Source: Rummeliibacillus stabekisii (GTDB lineage Bacteria > Bacillota > Bacilli > Bacillales_A > Planococcaceae). Taken from it: a stretch of DNA of 64,000 bases. The notes under the pieces were generated by a model. The model saw nothing but the letters and a program-made list of their open reading frames with translations. It was not told the origin of the DNA and made no database searches. Positions 41,703-51,006 of this stretch are shown in pieces; position 1 is the first letter of the stretch, and each line of letters opens with the position of its first letter. A program made the position numbers and the translations under genes. The stretch lies in the NCBI RefSeq assembly GCF_007988965.1, contig NZ_BJVD01000007.1:1-64000 (forward strand), in the 5' to 3' direction.

Positions 41703-42551
41703 ATGGATTGGAAAGGAAGAAGAGAAAGTAAAAATGTAGAAGACCGTCGGGGGATGAGTGGACCTGCAGTTGTAGGTGGAGGCCTTGGCGGCATTGGTAT
41801 TATCATCGTGATTATTTATACATTACTTGGAGGCAATCCCCAAGATATATTAAATACTGATACGCAAGCTCCGCAAAGCCAGAGTACCGGATATAAATCC
41901 ACTGCAGAAGAGGATGAACTAGCGGACTTTGTTAAAGTCGTTCTCGCTGATACTGAAGATGTTTGGACAGATGTATTTGCAAAAGAAGGAAAAACCTATA
42001 AGGATCCAACGCTTGTTCTCTTCACAAACAGTGTCCAAACAAAATGCGGTAATATGAGCACAGCGGTCGGGCCATTCTACTGTCCAGGTGACCAAAAGCT
42101 TTATATAGATTTATCGTTTTATCAGGAATTGAAAAACCAATTTAAAGCACCAGGAGATTTTGCTATGGCCTATGTTGTGGCGCATGAGGTAGGCCACCAT
42201 GTGCAGTATCTGCTTGGCACCTCCTCCAAGGTTAGTGCACTTGAACAGAGAGCATCAAAGGCAGAGGCGAATCGGCTATCCGTCAAGCTAGAGCTTCAAG
42301 CAGATTATTATGCTGGGGTATGGGCGCACTATGTACAGGGTGAAGGATATCTAGATAAAGGCGACTTTAAAGAAGCTCTTACAGCTGCCAACGCAATTGG
42401 CGATGATACACTTGAGAAGAAAGCGCAGGGCTATGCAGTGCCAGAAACCTTCACGCATGGTACATCAGCTCAACGAATGAAATGGCTAGAACGAGGTTAT
42501 AAATACGGCACCATTGAAGATGGCGACACTTTCAATGCGAAAGATCTGTAG
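41703..42551 (+). CDS. YpfJ-family neutral zinc metallopeptidase
   Basis: The 282-residue protein has an N-terminal membrane helix (about 17-39, Gly-rich), then the YpfJ-type zinc peptidase domain with AVGPFYCPGDQKLYIDLSFY, the zinc motif VVAHEVGHHVQYLLG, and KLELQADYYAGVWAHY with the third ligand. The active domain should be outside the membrane. Physiological substrate is not established for the family. The ATG at 41703 follows GGGCGGGTGAT. A GGGTAT at 41659-41664 hints at sigma-B but its -35 is poor. Confidence 0.9.
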   Translation: MDWKGRRESKNVEDRRGMSGPAVVGGGLGGIGIIIVIIYTLLGGNPQDILNTDTQAPQSQSTGYKSTAEEDELADFVKVVLADTEDVWTDVFAKEGKTYKDPTLVLFTNSVQTKCGNMSTAVGPFYCPGDQKLYIDLSFYQELKNQFKAPGDFAMAYVVAHEVGHHVQYLLGTSSKVSALEQRASKAEANRLSVKLELQADYYAGVWAHYVQGEGYLDKGDFKEALTAANAIGDDTLEKKAQGYAVPETFTHGTSAQRMKWLERGYKYGTIEDGDTFNAKDL

Positions 42552-42682
42552 CAGCTGTAGATAGATAGGCTAGCTTTTTCATTTTTCAATTATAGTGTAT
42601 AATACAACAGTAATTTAATGGCTTATTGAATATGAAAAAGCAATTAGCATATCTATCGATTAAAAGAAAGAGAGTGAATCCG

Positions 42683-43396
42683 ATGGGACGTAAATGGAAT
42701 AACATTAAAGAGAAAAAAGCAGCAAAAGACCAAAGCACATCTCGCATCTATGCAAAATTTGGACGTGAGATCTATGTTGCTGCAAAACAAGGCGAACCAG
42801 ATCCAGAATCAAACGGCGCTCTAAAAGTTGTGTTAGAAAGAGCGAAAACATACAGCGTACCAAAACATATCATTGACCGTGCAATTGAAAAAGCAAAAGG
42901 CGGCGGTGAAGAAAACTATGATGAGTTACGCTATGAGGGATTTGGACCAAGCGGTTCCATGATCATCGTAGATGCACTTACAAATAACGTAAACCGTACA
43001 GCGGCAGAAGTGCGCGCTACTTTCGGGAAAAACGGAGGAAATATGGGTGTCAGCGGTTCTGTAGCTTATATGTTCGACACAACAGCCGTATTTGCCTTAG
43101 AAAACAAATCAGCTGATGATGTACTCGAGCTATTAATTGAGTCAGACGTTGACGCACGTGATGTATTCGAAGAAGGGGATACAACTATTATTTATGCAGA
43201 GCCTGATCAATTCAATGCAGTCCAAGAAGCATTAAAAGCACAAGGGATTTCTGAATTCAATGTAGCGGAGTTAACAATGCTTCCACAAACAGAGGTTGAG
43301 CTACAAGGCGAAGATTTACAAAAATTTGAACGCCTGATTGAACTATTGGAAGACCTAGAAGACGTACAGCAAGTGTATCATAACGTAGACTTGTAA
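42683..43396 (+). CDS. yeeI: YebC/PmpR-family protein (YeeI-like)
   Basis: The 237-residue protein starts [16 protein letters not shown] and continues with [40 protein letters not shown] and [13 protein letters not shown], matching B. subtilis YeeI. YebC-family proteins were long called transcription regulators; recent work places YebC2-type members at the ribosome in proline-rich translation. The ATG at 42683 follows AGAGAGTG; a longer in-frame start at 42626 is not supported. Confidence 0.92.
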   Translation: MGRKWNNIKEKKAAKDQSTSRIYAKFGREIYVAAKQGEPDPESNGALKVVLERAKTYSVPKHIIDRAIEKAKGGGEENYDELRYEGFGPSGSMIIVDALTNNVNRTAAEVRATFGKNGGNMGVSGSVAYMFDTTAVFALENKSADDVLELLIESDVDARDVFEEGDTTIIYAEPDQFNAVQEALKAQGISEFNVAELTMLPQTEVELQGEDLQKFERLIELLEDLEDVQQVYHNVDL

Positions 43397-43408
43397 AATA
43401 AATGGTAG

Positions 43409-43440
43409 AAGGCCTGGTATAATTAATTGCCAGGCCTTTG
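43409..43440 (+). terminator. Terminator of yeeI (weak tail)
   Basis: AAGGCCTGG and CCAGGCCTT pair around TATAATTAATTG; the T tract is short (TTTG). Confidence 0.6.
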
Positions 43441-43523
43441 CTATAGGTTGCTAGATATATACGAGATTTATAGATTCTATTAAAATACATAACAACATAT
43501 AAAGTATAAAGGAATGGTATGAG

Positions 43524-44099
43524 GTGAAAAGGAAGAAGATGTGGATTATAGTAGTCATAGTTTTGGTAATCGCTGGCTTTTGGGTGTTGACGTCAAAGTG
43601 GTTAGCTGAAGGGGAAAAGCCAAGAGCAACAGGTGCTAACAAATATCTAGTGGTCCTGGGGGCAAAGGTGAAAAAGGGAGCGGTTCCATCTAAGTCATTG
43701 GCATATCGTTTAGATGCAGCACTCGAATACGCTAAAAAGTATCCTAAAGTTCTGATCATTGTAACGGGTGGACAGGGTCCTGACGAAGATGCGACAGAAG
43801 CTTCTGTGATGAAAAACTATTTAGTAGACAGAGGGGTAGATGAAAAAAGAATTAAGCTGGAAGACAAATCTACTACGACATATGAAAACCTCGTAAATGC
43901 TAAAAAAATAATTGGGAATGAGAGTAAGAAAATCACAATCGTTTCGAATGACTACCATCTGGCACGTGCGAAAATGCTGGCAGAGAATGTGGGATTAGAT
44001 TGTGATGTTATTCCTGCAAAAACACCGAAAAGTGTCGAAGCAAAATCAAGATTGAGAGAACGTTTAGCACTTTTAAAAACGGTCGTTCTTGGGAAATAA
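43524..44099 (+). CDS. YdcF/SanA-like (DUF218) membrane-anchored protein
   Basis: The 191-residue protein has one N-terminal helix (6-24), then the DUF218 domain: YLVVLGAKVKKGAVPSKSL, RLDAALEYAKKYP, VTGGQGPDEDATEA, STTTYENLVNAK and VSNDYHLARAKMLA. SanA/YdcF relatives are linked to envelope barrier function and bind nucleotide-like ligands, but no reaction is firmly assigned. The GTG start follows AAAGGAATGG. It is convergent to SEC-C paralogue 2. Confidence 0.88.
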   Translation: MKRKKMWIIVVIVLVIAGFWVLTSKWLAEGEKPRATGANKYLVVLGAKVKKGAVPSKSLAYRLDAALEYAKKYPKVLIIVTGGQGPDEDATEASVMKNYLVDRGVDEKRIKLEDKSTTTYENLVNAKKIIGNESKKITIVSNDYHLARAKMLAENVGLDCDVIPAKTPKSVEAKSRLRERLALLKTVVLGK

Positions 44100-44138
44100 A
44101 AATAGCCACCCGCATAATGTGAGGTGGCTATTTTTAAT
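44097..44138. terminator. Bidirectional terminator
   Basis: AAAAATAGCCACC and GGTGGCTATTTTT form a 13-bp stem with A runs and T runs on the two sides. Confidence 0.88.
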
Positions 44139-44200
44139 ATTCCCAGTTCTTTCTGAAAGAAAGAGCTGATAGGATGGAAAAGCTATGTTGGCTATTCTAT

Positions 44201-45223
44201 CTATTTGGTCATGTATTCACTAATTTGGTCGCGGTATTTGGAAATAGAAGAAGCGGACACATTGAAGTAGCCTGCTACATCTTTCACTTTAACCAAACCG
44301 CCTTCTGGAATTTCACCATTTGCTTGTCCAGCTAAGACAGCGCCTGCAGCAACTGTTTCAGCTTTTTTCGCTTTGATTGCTGTCTCTTCAAGGAAGCTTG
44401 TTAGCAATTCAATAAATGCAGGTGCCACTAGTTTATGTTCTGTTAAATAGCGGTCTGTTAGTGTTAGTACCTCAGTTGTAAAAGGTGATAAACTCACAGT
44501 GCTATCAACTGTGGAAGCTACTTCATCATCTGCGCTTTTTATTTCCTGAGCTGCTTCCTCTACAGGTATATTTGCCTCTTCTACAAATGATTGATAAAGA
44601 TCAAGTGAATCTTTATAGCCATTTTGAAGTTTTGAGCATAGAATCTCTGTGACATTTTCTTTATCTTCTGGAATAAATACAACACTGCTCGTAGCAGTAA
44701 GGCCATTTTCGCCTTGGCGTGCATCAGGCATAAATATACCGAATAACCAATTGCCGGAGAATGTTTTCGATGGAGTGCCGCTCATTACGTAACTTTTGTT
44801 TGTCACCATATCTGTAATAGAGATAGTTTCTGGTGTTTGGGCATCCACTTTAGCCAGCATATAAATAGGTTTTAGCCATGAAGTCAAAATATCGCTCACT
44901 TGCTTGCGAGTTTGCAATGTTAGCTGTTGATTGATATAGCTTTGCCATAGTTCAAGATGGTCGATGTAAATGTAAGTTTCCATCGCAATTTTATCTATTA
45001 ATTTAATTGAAAAAGTTTGTTGTAAAGAATCTCGCCAAACTTGATTTCTTTTTTCTAATTGACGGTAATCTGCAGGATGGAAAGATTCCTTCACAAAGCC
45101 CTCCACAATACGATCAATCTCTTCGCTTACAAGTGTAGTAATATCGCCTTGAGCGTTTTTACCATGACACTTTTTGTATTTCTTTCCGCTGCCGCATGGG
45201 CAAGGATCATTACGACCTATCAA
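44201..45223 (-). CDS. SEC-C zinc-finger protein with C-terminal helix-turn-helix (paralogue 2)
   Basis: The 340-residue protein starts [19 protein letters not shown] and follows the layout of the 38440 protein: N-terminal SEC-C motif, a long middle domain (WRDSLQQTF...LELWQSYIN; compare WKKSLSPYL...TDIWTSYLE), an acidic Ala/Glu-rich spacer, and a C-terminal [12 protein letters not shown]...[22 protein letters not shown]. The likely start is a TTG at 45223, 7 nt after GAGGTG. Identity to paralogue 1 is clearly low outside the termini, so the duplication is old. Function unknown. Confidence 0.8.
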   Translation of the reverse strand: MIGRNDPCPCGSGKKYKKCHGKNAQGDITTLVSEEIDRIVEGFVKESFHPADYRQLEKRNQVWRDSLQQTFSIKLIDKIAMETYIYIDHLELWQSYINQQLTLQTRKQVSDILTSWLKPIYMLAKVDAQTPETISITDMVTNKSYVMSGTPSKTFSGNWLFGIFMPDARQGENGLTATSSVVFIPEDKENVTEILCSKLQNGYKDSLDLYQSFVEEANIPVEEAAQEIKSADDEVASTVDSTVSLSPFTTEVLTLTDRYLTEHKLVAPAFIELLTSFLEETAIKAKKAETVAAGAVLAGQANGEIPEGGLVKVKDVAGYFNVSASSISKYRDQISEYMTK

Positions 45224-45445
45224 TGTATTGCACCTCACTTTAAAAATTGCACATAAAAATAGGTTAGCACAATTTGAAGAAAAAAATAAGTATTATAATT
45301 TTTCCAGCGTCAAAAACTAAACAAACTATCAAAAAAGAATGATTTTCATAAGAATAGTTGAAATTTTTCTGAATATAATAAATAATGTAATCAATACTTC
45401 GCTTTACGAAGAGTACAAGTACATAATAGAAATGGGGAATAGTAG

Positions 45446-47143
45446 ATGCTTACATTTAATGAATATCAATATACACGCCCAGACTTGGAAGACATGAAGA
45501 AACAATTTAATAGTCTTCTACAAGAATTCAATGAGTCAAAAACCGTAGAAGTGCAAAGTGATGTGATTGAACAAATCAATCGTTTGCGTAATGATTTCTC
45601 AACGAAATATAACTTGGTTTATATTCGTGCTTCTATCGACACAAACGATGAATTCTATCAAAAAGAGCGAGACTATTTAGATGAAATTACACCCGAAGTG
45701 GAAGAATTAACAACGAATTACTATAAAGCCCTTATTGCTTCCCCTTTCCGCAAAGATCTAGAAGAAAAGTGGGGCTCTCAATTATTTTCGCTAGCAGATA
45801 ACCAAATCAAGGGATTCTCACCGGAAATTATGGATCTTATGCAAAAAGAGAACAAGCTAACATCTGAGTACTCCAAATTGGTGGCGTCTGCACAAATTTC
45901 TTATGATGGCAAAGAATTGACGCTTGCACAGCTTGGTCCTTATACAGAGTCTACAGACCGTGCGACACGGAAAGAGGCGAATGAAGCTCGCTTTGGATTC
46001 TTCCAATCGCATGAAGAAGATTTCGATCGTATTTATGATGAATTAGTCAAAGTGCGCCATGAGATGGCAGTCAAACTTGGCTATAAAAACTATGTAGAGC
46101 TTGGTTATGTCCTGATGAACCGAATTGATTACAACGCAGACATGGTTAAGAAGTACAGAGATCAAATTCGCGATGTAGTGGTTCCTTATGCAACAGAGCT
46201 TAGAAAACGCCAAGCAAAACGAATTGGTCTAGAAGATTTAAAGTTCCATGATGAGGGGCTGAATTTCTTAAGTGGCAATGCAACGCCAAAAGGAACGCCA
46301 GAGTGGATTGTAGACAACGGCAAAAAGATGTATGACGAGCTTTCTCATGAAACATCTGAGTTCTTCCACTACATGGTTGACCATGAGTTGATGGATTTAG
46401 TAGCGAAAAAGGGGAAAGAAAGCGGTGGTTACTGCACATTCATCGAAGACTATGACTCGCCGTTTATTTTTTCAAACTTCAACGGCACATCAGGGGATAT
46501 CGATGTATTGACGCATGAAGCGGGTCACGCTTTCCAAGTATACTCAAGCCGAAAGATTGGAATACCAGAATACCTTTGGCCGACATTTGAATCAGCCGAG
46601 ATTCATTCTATGAGTATGGAATTTTTCACATGGCCATGGATGGAATTGTTCTTTAAAGAAGACACAGAGAAGTATAAATTTGCGCATTTAAGCGAGTCAC
46701 TTCTATTCTTGCCTTACGGTGTAGCCGTCGATGAATTCCAGCATGTCGTTTATGAAAATCCGGAAATGACACCGGAGGAACGAAAAGCTGCGTGGAAGAA
46801 AATCGAAGGTATCTATTTGCCACATCGTGATTATGATGGCATCGACTATTTAGAAAAGGGTGGCTTCTGGCAACGCCAAGCACATATTTATAACAGCCCG
46901 TTCTATTATATCGATTACACACTTGCTCAAGTGTGTGCATTCCAATTCTGGAAGAGATCTCGTGAAAACCATGAGGAAGCATGGAAGGATTATATCCACC
47001 TTTGCAAGCTAGGCGGAAAAATGTCCTTCACAAAATTGGTGGAAGAAGCAAATCTTGTTTCTCCATTCGAAGATGGCTGTGTAGATTCTGTTATGGTTGC
47101 GATTCGCGACTATCTTGATAGTGTAGCAGATGACCAATTATAG
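45446..47143 (+). CDS. M3-family oligoendopeptidase (PepF-like)
   Basis: The 565-residue zinc peptidase has VLTHEAGHAFQVYSSRKI with the HExxH site near residue 353 and the third ligand region FESAEIHSMSMEFFTWPW about 25 residues later. It hydrolyses short cytosolic peptides. It belongs to the M3 branch annotated as oligoendopeptidase of about 565 residues, shorter than PepF1 (about 600). GGGGAATAG precedes the ATG; monocistronic with a terminator behind. Confidence 0.92.
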   Translation: MLTFNEYQYTRPDLEDMKKQFNSLLQEFNESKTVEVQSDVIEQINRLRNDFSTKYNLVYIRASIDTNDEFYQKERDYLDEITPEVEELTTNYYKALIASPFRKDLEEKWGSQLFSLADNQIKGFSPEIMDLMQKENKLTSEYSKLVASAQISYDGKELTLAQLGPYTESTDRATRKEANEARFGFFQSHEEDFDRIYDELVKVRHEMAVKLGYKNYVELGYVLMNRIDYNADMVKKYRDQIRDVVVPYATELRKRQAKRIGLEDLKFHDEGLNFLSGNATPKGTPEWIVDNGKKMYDELSHETSEFFHYMVDHELMDLVAKKGKESGGYCTFIEDYDSPFIFSNFNGTSGDIDVLTHEAGHAFQVYSSRKIGIPEYLWPTFESAEIHSMSMEFFTWPWMELFFKEDTEKYKFAHLSESLLFLPYGVAVDEFQHVVYENPEMTPEERKAAWKKIEGIYLPHRDYDGIDYLEKGGFWQRQAHIYNSPFYYIDYTLAQVCAFQFWKRSRENHEEAWKDYIHLCKLGGKMSFTKLVEEANLVSPFEDGCVDSVMVAIRDYLDSVADDQL

Positions 47144-47156
47144 AATTATATAAACT

Positions 47157-47193
47157 GAAAATCCCGTTGCTCTCTAAGAGTACGGGATTTTTT
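47157..47193 (+). terminator. Terminator of the oligoendopeptidase gene
   Basis: AAAATCCCGT-CTCT pairs with AGAG-ACGGGATTTT, followed by TT. Confidence 0.85.
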
Positions 47194-47321
47194 ATTGAGC
47201 GTAAGGTGGCTATTTTCAGTTTATAGTTGAATAGCGTATACTGATATAAGAATATATAGTGAAACGTCAATTATTGTAGTTTTTACAGACTGTTATTAAT
47301 GCCGAAGAGGAAGTGAACCAT

Positions 47322-48401
47322 TTGACAAAGAAACTATGGTTTCAAGCGGGTGTCGGGATTCTATTAGCTCTATTGATTATTAAATATTTTCTAGAGATTA
47401 AATCCCTTTTCTATCCGATTGCAGTCATACTAAGTGCTATTTTTATTCCGTTGCTAGCTGGGGGCGTTCTATACTATGTCACAGAACCCATTCAGCGCTT
47501 TTTAGAAAAAAGAAAGTTTCCAAGATGGGCAAGCATCTTATCTATACTGGTCATTATAGGGGCTCTTATTTATGCGTTTATCGCCGTTATTGTGCCGCCA
47601 ATCAATAACCAAATTAATCATTTGATTAAGGCAGCGCCCAATCTCGCAAATGAGCTTTCAGATATGATTGATTATATCTTAAAGAATCGTGAAAAATTCC
47701 CTGATCAGTTGAATGATGCGATTGAACGAATCACCAATTCGATACAGCAATACGCTGTATTTACAAGTAAGTTTTTGGTGCAACTTATTTCTAGCCTCGT
47801 ATCCGGTGCCTTCATTTTAATTCTGGTACCATTTTTCTTCATCTACATGTTGAAGGATCATGAGAAGTTTGCCCCTGCGATCTATAACTTATTCTCAGGC
47901 TCACGTCGCCAATGGGTGAAAAAAACGTTAACAGATATTGATGATGTATTACGTAATTATATCCAAGGTCAAATATTAATCAGTTTTATATTAGCGACCC
48001 TTATTTTTATCGGCTATAAAATTATAGGCCTTGAATATGCGCTCCTGCTCGCTATGTTTGCATTTTTCATGAATATGGTGCCTTTTATCGGCCCATGGGT
48101 TGCGCTTGTGCCTGCCATCATTGTAGGCTTCCTAGACGACCCTATGAAAGCTGTATGGGTGTGTGTGGTAACACTTGTTGCTCAACAAATTGACAGCAAC
48201 TTTATCACGCCCAACATTATGGGCAAGACGCTTGATATTCATCCGCTTACCGTTATTACGATTATCTTAGCTGCAGGCAATATTGCCGGGTTTATCGGAA
48301 TTTTACTCGGAGTGCCACTCTATGCTGTCGCTAAAGTCATCGTCAAAAATGTCTATGAACATCGGAAAGATATTAAATCTGCTGCTACTAAAAATATATA
48401 G
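47322..48401 (+). CDS. AI-2E family transporter
   Basis: The 359-residue protein has the AI-2E/YdbI/YueF/YtvI-type pattern: two N-terminal helices, a soluble loop (about 85-150), then helices with PFFFIYMLKDHEKFAPAI, YIQGQILISFILATLIFIGY and the conserved MNMVPFIGPWVALVPAII and QIDSNFITPNIMG. Family members include quorum-signal exporters and Na+/H+ antiporters, so the substrate is open. The likely start is a TTG at 47322 after GAGGAAG; a GTG at 47313 is too close. Confidence 0.88.
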   Translation: MTKKLWFQAGVGILLALLIIKYFLEIKSLFYPIAVILSAIFIPLLAGGVLYYVTEPIQRFLEKRKFPRWASILSILVIIGALIYAFIAVIVPPINNQINHLIKAAPNLANELSDMIDYILKNREKFPDQLNDAIERITNSIQQYAVFTSKFLVQLISSLVSGAFILILVPFFFIYMLKDHEKFAPAIYNLFSGSRRQWVKKTLTDIDDVLRNYIQGQILISFILATLIFIGYKIIGLEYALLLAMFAFFMNMVPFIGPWVALVPAIIVGFLDDPMKAVWVCVVTLVAQQIDSNFITPNIMGKTLDIHPLTVITIILAAGNIAGFIGILLGVPLYAVAKVIVKNVYEHRKDIKSAATKNI

Positions 48402-48424
48402 AGGGATATTAAAAAGGAGATCAT

Positions 48425-48892
48425 ATGCTAACATTTGAAGAAAAACAACAAATCATTGAGAGTTTTAAAGAATTAACCCGTAAAGAGATATCGATGGGCC
48501 GTTTAAACTACCACTTTGAGGGTAGCCAATACGAGAAGAAGATTGTAGTAGAGAAGCTTCACCCAAACGGTAATGGCTTTGTTTATGTTGGCGACTTGCT
48601 GCGTTATCCAACAGCCCAAAAAGGTCTTGTGAATATTAGAGATTTCACAGAGCAAGAACTGCGAGAAGTGGTCGAGGATTCAATCATGTATCTTTCAGAG
48701 GTTGACGAACCTGTAGAGGAAGAAAAATTTGAACAAACCTGGCTTAATCGAGACAAAGCAGAGCTTTTGCTAGTAAATGATGATCCTTATTGGAATATTT
48801 ATCATGGAGAAAATTTAGAAGAAAGCTTTGGTACACGCGATGATGCTGAAGACTATTTATATGCAGAAGGATTTAAGCCGTCTGCGCAATAA
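48425..48892 (+). CDS. Uncharacterised acidic protein
   Basis: The 155-residue protein is soluble and acidic, with an N-terminal LTRKEISMGRLNYHFEGSQY and a C-terminal helix-rich ESFGTRDDAEDYLYAEGF. I do not recognise a domain. AAAGGAGATCAT precedes the ATG, and it follows the transporter gene by 23 nt, so co-transcription is likely. Confidence 0.72.
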   Translation: MLTFEEKQQIIESFKELTRKEISMGRLNYHFEGSQYEKKIVVEKLHPNGNGFVYVGDLLRYPTAQKGLVNIRDFTEQELREVVEDSIMYLSEVDEPVEEEKFEQTWLNRDKAELLLVNDDPYWNIYHGENLEESFGTRDDAEDYLYAEGFKPSAQ

Positions 48893-48916
48893 TAATGAAT
48901 AGAAAAGGAGAAGACT

Positions 48917-49078
48917 ATGTCTGGTAAAAAGATGACATTCATAATCATTGGAATTGTCCTTGTATGCTTAATCTTAATCTACCTGTCTATTGCGACCTTC
49001 TTTAAAAATAATCCCCACCAACCTAATCAGACTGGCCATGCAACAGAGCTACATGTGGATAATAGTATTAGAGGATAA
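48917..49078 (+). CDS. Small single-helix membrane protein (53 residues)
   Basis: The product starts MSGKKMTFIIIGIVLVCLIL, one helix (about 7-28), and ends in a hydrophilic tail with NPHQPNQTGHATE. AAAAGGAGAAG precedes the ATG and a strong terminator follows. It is the third gene after the AI-2E transporter. Not recognised. Confidence 0.7.
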   Translation: MSGKKMTFIIIGIVLVCLILIYLSIATFFKNNPHQPNQTGHATELHVDNSIRG

Positions 49079-49083
49079 ATAAG

Positions 49084-49112
49084 AAAAGCCGCTCCTAGGA
49101 GCGGCTTTTTTG
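49084..49112. terminator. Bidirectional terminator
   Basis: AAAAGCCGCTCC and GGAGCGGCTTTT, 12-bp stem with a two-base centre, followed by TT on plus and TTCTT on minus. Confidence 0.9.
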
Positions 49113-49127
49113 TATAGCAAAATACTA

Positions 49128-50129
49128 TTACATAAATAAGTTAAAAATATAAAAAATCAAAGCACCAAGCAATCCGGAGATTGGGAGTGTAATAATCCAT
49201 GTCATGACTATTTTACGTGCCACGCCCCATTTAACGCCTTTTACATTTTGTGCAGAACCTACACCCATGATAGAAGAAGAAATAACATGTGTTGTAGAGA
49301 CAGGCAAATGGAAATGGGTAGCTCCAAAAATAATGATTGCTGAAGATAAATCAGCAGCCACCCCATTTACAGGGCGAATTTTCATGATTTTGCCACCGAC
49401 TGTTTTGATAATTTTGTATCCACCGATAGATGTACCCAAGCCCATAGCGGTTGCAGCGCTAATTCTTACCCACATCGGCACATCTCCGCCTTGGTTCACG
49501 AAACCGCCGGCAATTAAAGCCATAGTAATGATACCCATCGATTTTTGGGCATCATTCGTTCCGTGTGAAAAAGATTGTAGAGCAGCTGTGAAAATTTGCA
49601 CTTTTCGGAACGAATTGTTCATACGGCTTAAGTTGCGATCTTTAAATACGAATTTAAACAGCGACATCATAAGGAAACCACCAATGATCGCGATAAAAGG
49701 AGAGAAGATTAGCGCCTTAAAAATTTTCCCAAATCCTTCATAGTTGATCACGCCGAATCCAGAAGATGCAATCGCTGCACCTGCAAGCGAACCGATTAAG
49801 GCATGCGAGGAGCTGGACGGGATACCGAAGTACCAAGTCAGTAAGTTCCAAATGATTGCAGATAGCAATGCAGCTAAGATAATGACAACACCATGTTTTA
49901 AAGCGAATGGATCTACAATGTCTTTTGCGATTGCTTGGGCTACCCCTGTAAAGGTTACCGCGCCGATAAAGTTTGCTGTAGCTGCCATAATAACGGCTGT
50001 ACGAGGTGTTAACGCACGTGTAGAAACGGCAGTGGCAATCGCATTGGCTGTATCATGGAAACCATTAATAAAGTCGAATAATAGAGCAAAGATTACGACC
50101 AGTACAGTTAAAATCAGTATTGTATTCAT
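49128..50129 (-). CDS. pit: Inorganic phosphate transporter, Pit family
   Basis: The 333-residue protein has the PiT signature twice: FDFINGFHDTANAIATAVSTRA at the N-terminus and SFSHGTNDAQKSMGIITMAL in the second half, with about ten helices. It moves metal-phosphate complexes with H+ or Na+. It lies 15 nt downstream of a DUF47 gene, the usual partner in Bacillus (YkaB-YkaA). GGAGATG precedes the ATG. Confidence 0.94.
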   Translation of the reverse strand: MNTILILTVLVVIFALLFDFINGFHDTANAIATAVSTRALTPRTAVIMAATANFIGAVTFTGVAQAIAKDIVDPFALKHGVVIILAALLSAIIWNLLTWYFGIPSSSSHALIGSLAGAAIASSGFGVINYEGFGKIFKALIFSPFIAIIGGFLMMSLFKFVFKDRNLSRMNNSFRKVQIFTAALQSFSHGTNDAQKSMGIITMALIAGGFVNQGGDVPMWVRISAATAMGLGTSIGGYKIIKTVGGKIMKIRPVNGVAADLSSAIIIFGATHFHLPVSTTHVISSSIMGVGSAQNVKGVKWGVARKIVMTWIITLPISGLLGALIFYIFNLFM

Positions 50130-50144
50130 GTATTACTACATCTC

Positions 50145-50765
50145 CTATGCGTTGCGCATGATAATCGTATCCATTGCATTGGCTACGTTTTGGCAATAGT
50201 CAGCCACTTCTTCAAGCTGTTCGTAGATATCTTTAAATTGAATAATGCGGATAGGATCTTTTTCATGTAGGAATAGTTGCTTAATGGAAGTACGCAATAC
50301 TTCATCGCACTTACGCTCATAATCTTTAATTAAAATGGCATGATCGCGCATATTAATTAGTTTTTTATTTGCTAAATGCTGCATAGCAGCAGCAATTTCG
50401 TCGGTGCTTAACACAATGTATTTCAAGAAATCTCTCATATAATCATCGACTTCTGTAAGTGAAAACATTTCAAAGTGGGCAATGCAGCCTTCCACTCCAT
50501 CTAGAATGTCATCCATGCGTACAGCTAATTCCAAAATATCTTCACGCTCGATTGGGGTCATGAAAGACTTGTTCAACATTTGAATAAGGTCATGGATCAG
50601 CGAATCGCCATCTGTTTCATATTTCTTCAGCGTAACGCTGAGTTCTTTTAAACCCGCAATGCTTGTAATTTTAAAGTCATCTGCATAATGAGATGCTTCC
50701 TTTAAATTCTCAGCAATTTTCAATAATGTTGCAAAGAAGGGATCTTCTTTTTTTGTGCTAAACAT
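50145..50765 (-). CDS. DUF47/PhoU-like Pit accessory protein (YkaA-like)
   Basis: The 206-residue all-helical protein begins MFSTKKEDPFFATLLK and has the DUF47 motifs KYETDGDSLIHDLIQMLNKS, TPIEREDILELAVRMDDILD and FKDIYEQLEEVADYCQNVAN. It is related to PhoU and probably controls Pit activity. The ATG at 50765 follows AGGAGGCTTTGT. It is the first gene of the pit operon. Confidence 0.93.
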   Translation of the reverse strand: MFSTKKEDPFFATLLKIAENLKEASHYADDFKITSIAGLKELSVTLKKYETDGDSLIHDLIQMLNKSFMTPIEREDILELAVRMDDILDGVEGCIAHFEMFSLTEVDDYMRDFLKYIVLSTDEIAAAMQHLANKKLINMRDHAILIKDYERKCDEVLRTSIKQLFLHEKDPIRIIQFKDIYEQLEEVADYCQNVANAMDTIIMRNA

Positions 50766-50933
50766 ACAAAGCCTCCTAATTATAAAAACCGGTAGATGTT
50801 TTAAATAAAAACACAACTATAATAATAACAAATTGCGATATAAATCCCTACAAATTTCGTCATGGTCCGATTAAAATTTACATTCCCGTAATATTTAGAT
50901 TGCACACATTTAAAATTAAATAATCAGAAAAAA

Positions 50934-50959
50934 TGAAACTTTTGACCTTCTGAACCGTA
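50934..50959 (+). promoter_or_regulatory. Sigma-W-type promoter of yuaF-floT
   Basis: TGAAAC (50934-50939), 16 nt, CGTA (50956-50959). This is a perfect match to the sigma-W consensus and B. subtilis yuaF-floT is a known sigma-W operon. Confidence 0.8.
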
Positions 50960-51006
50960 GATATAGATAGTAACGAAGAAAGCGAGCGAAGAAGGGGGTG
51001 AATTCA

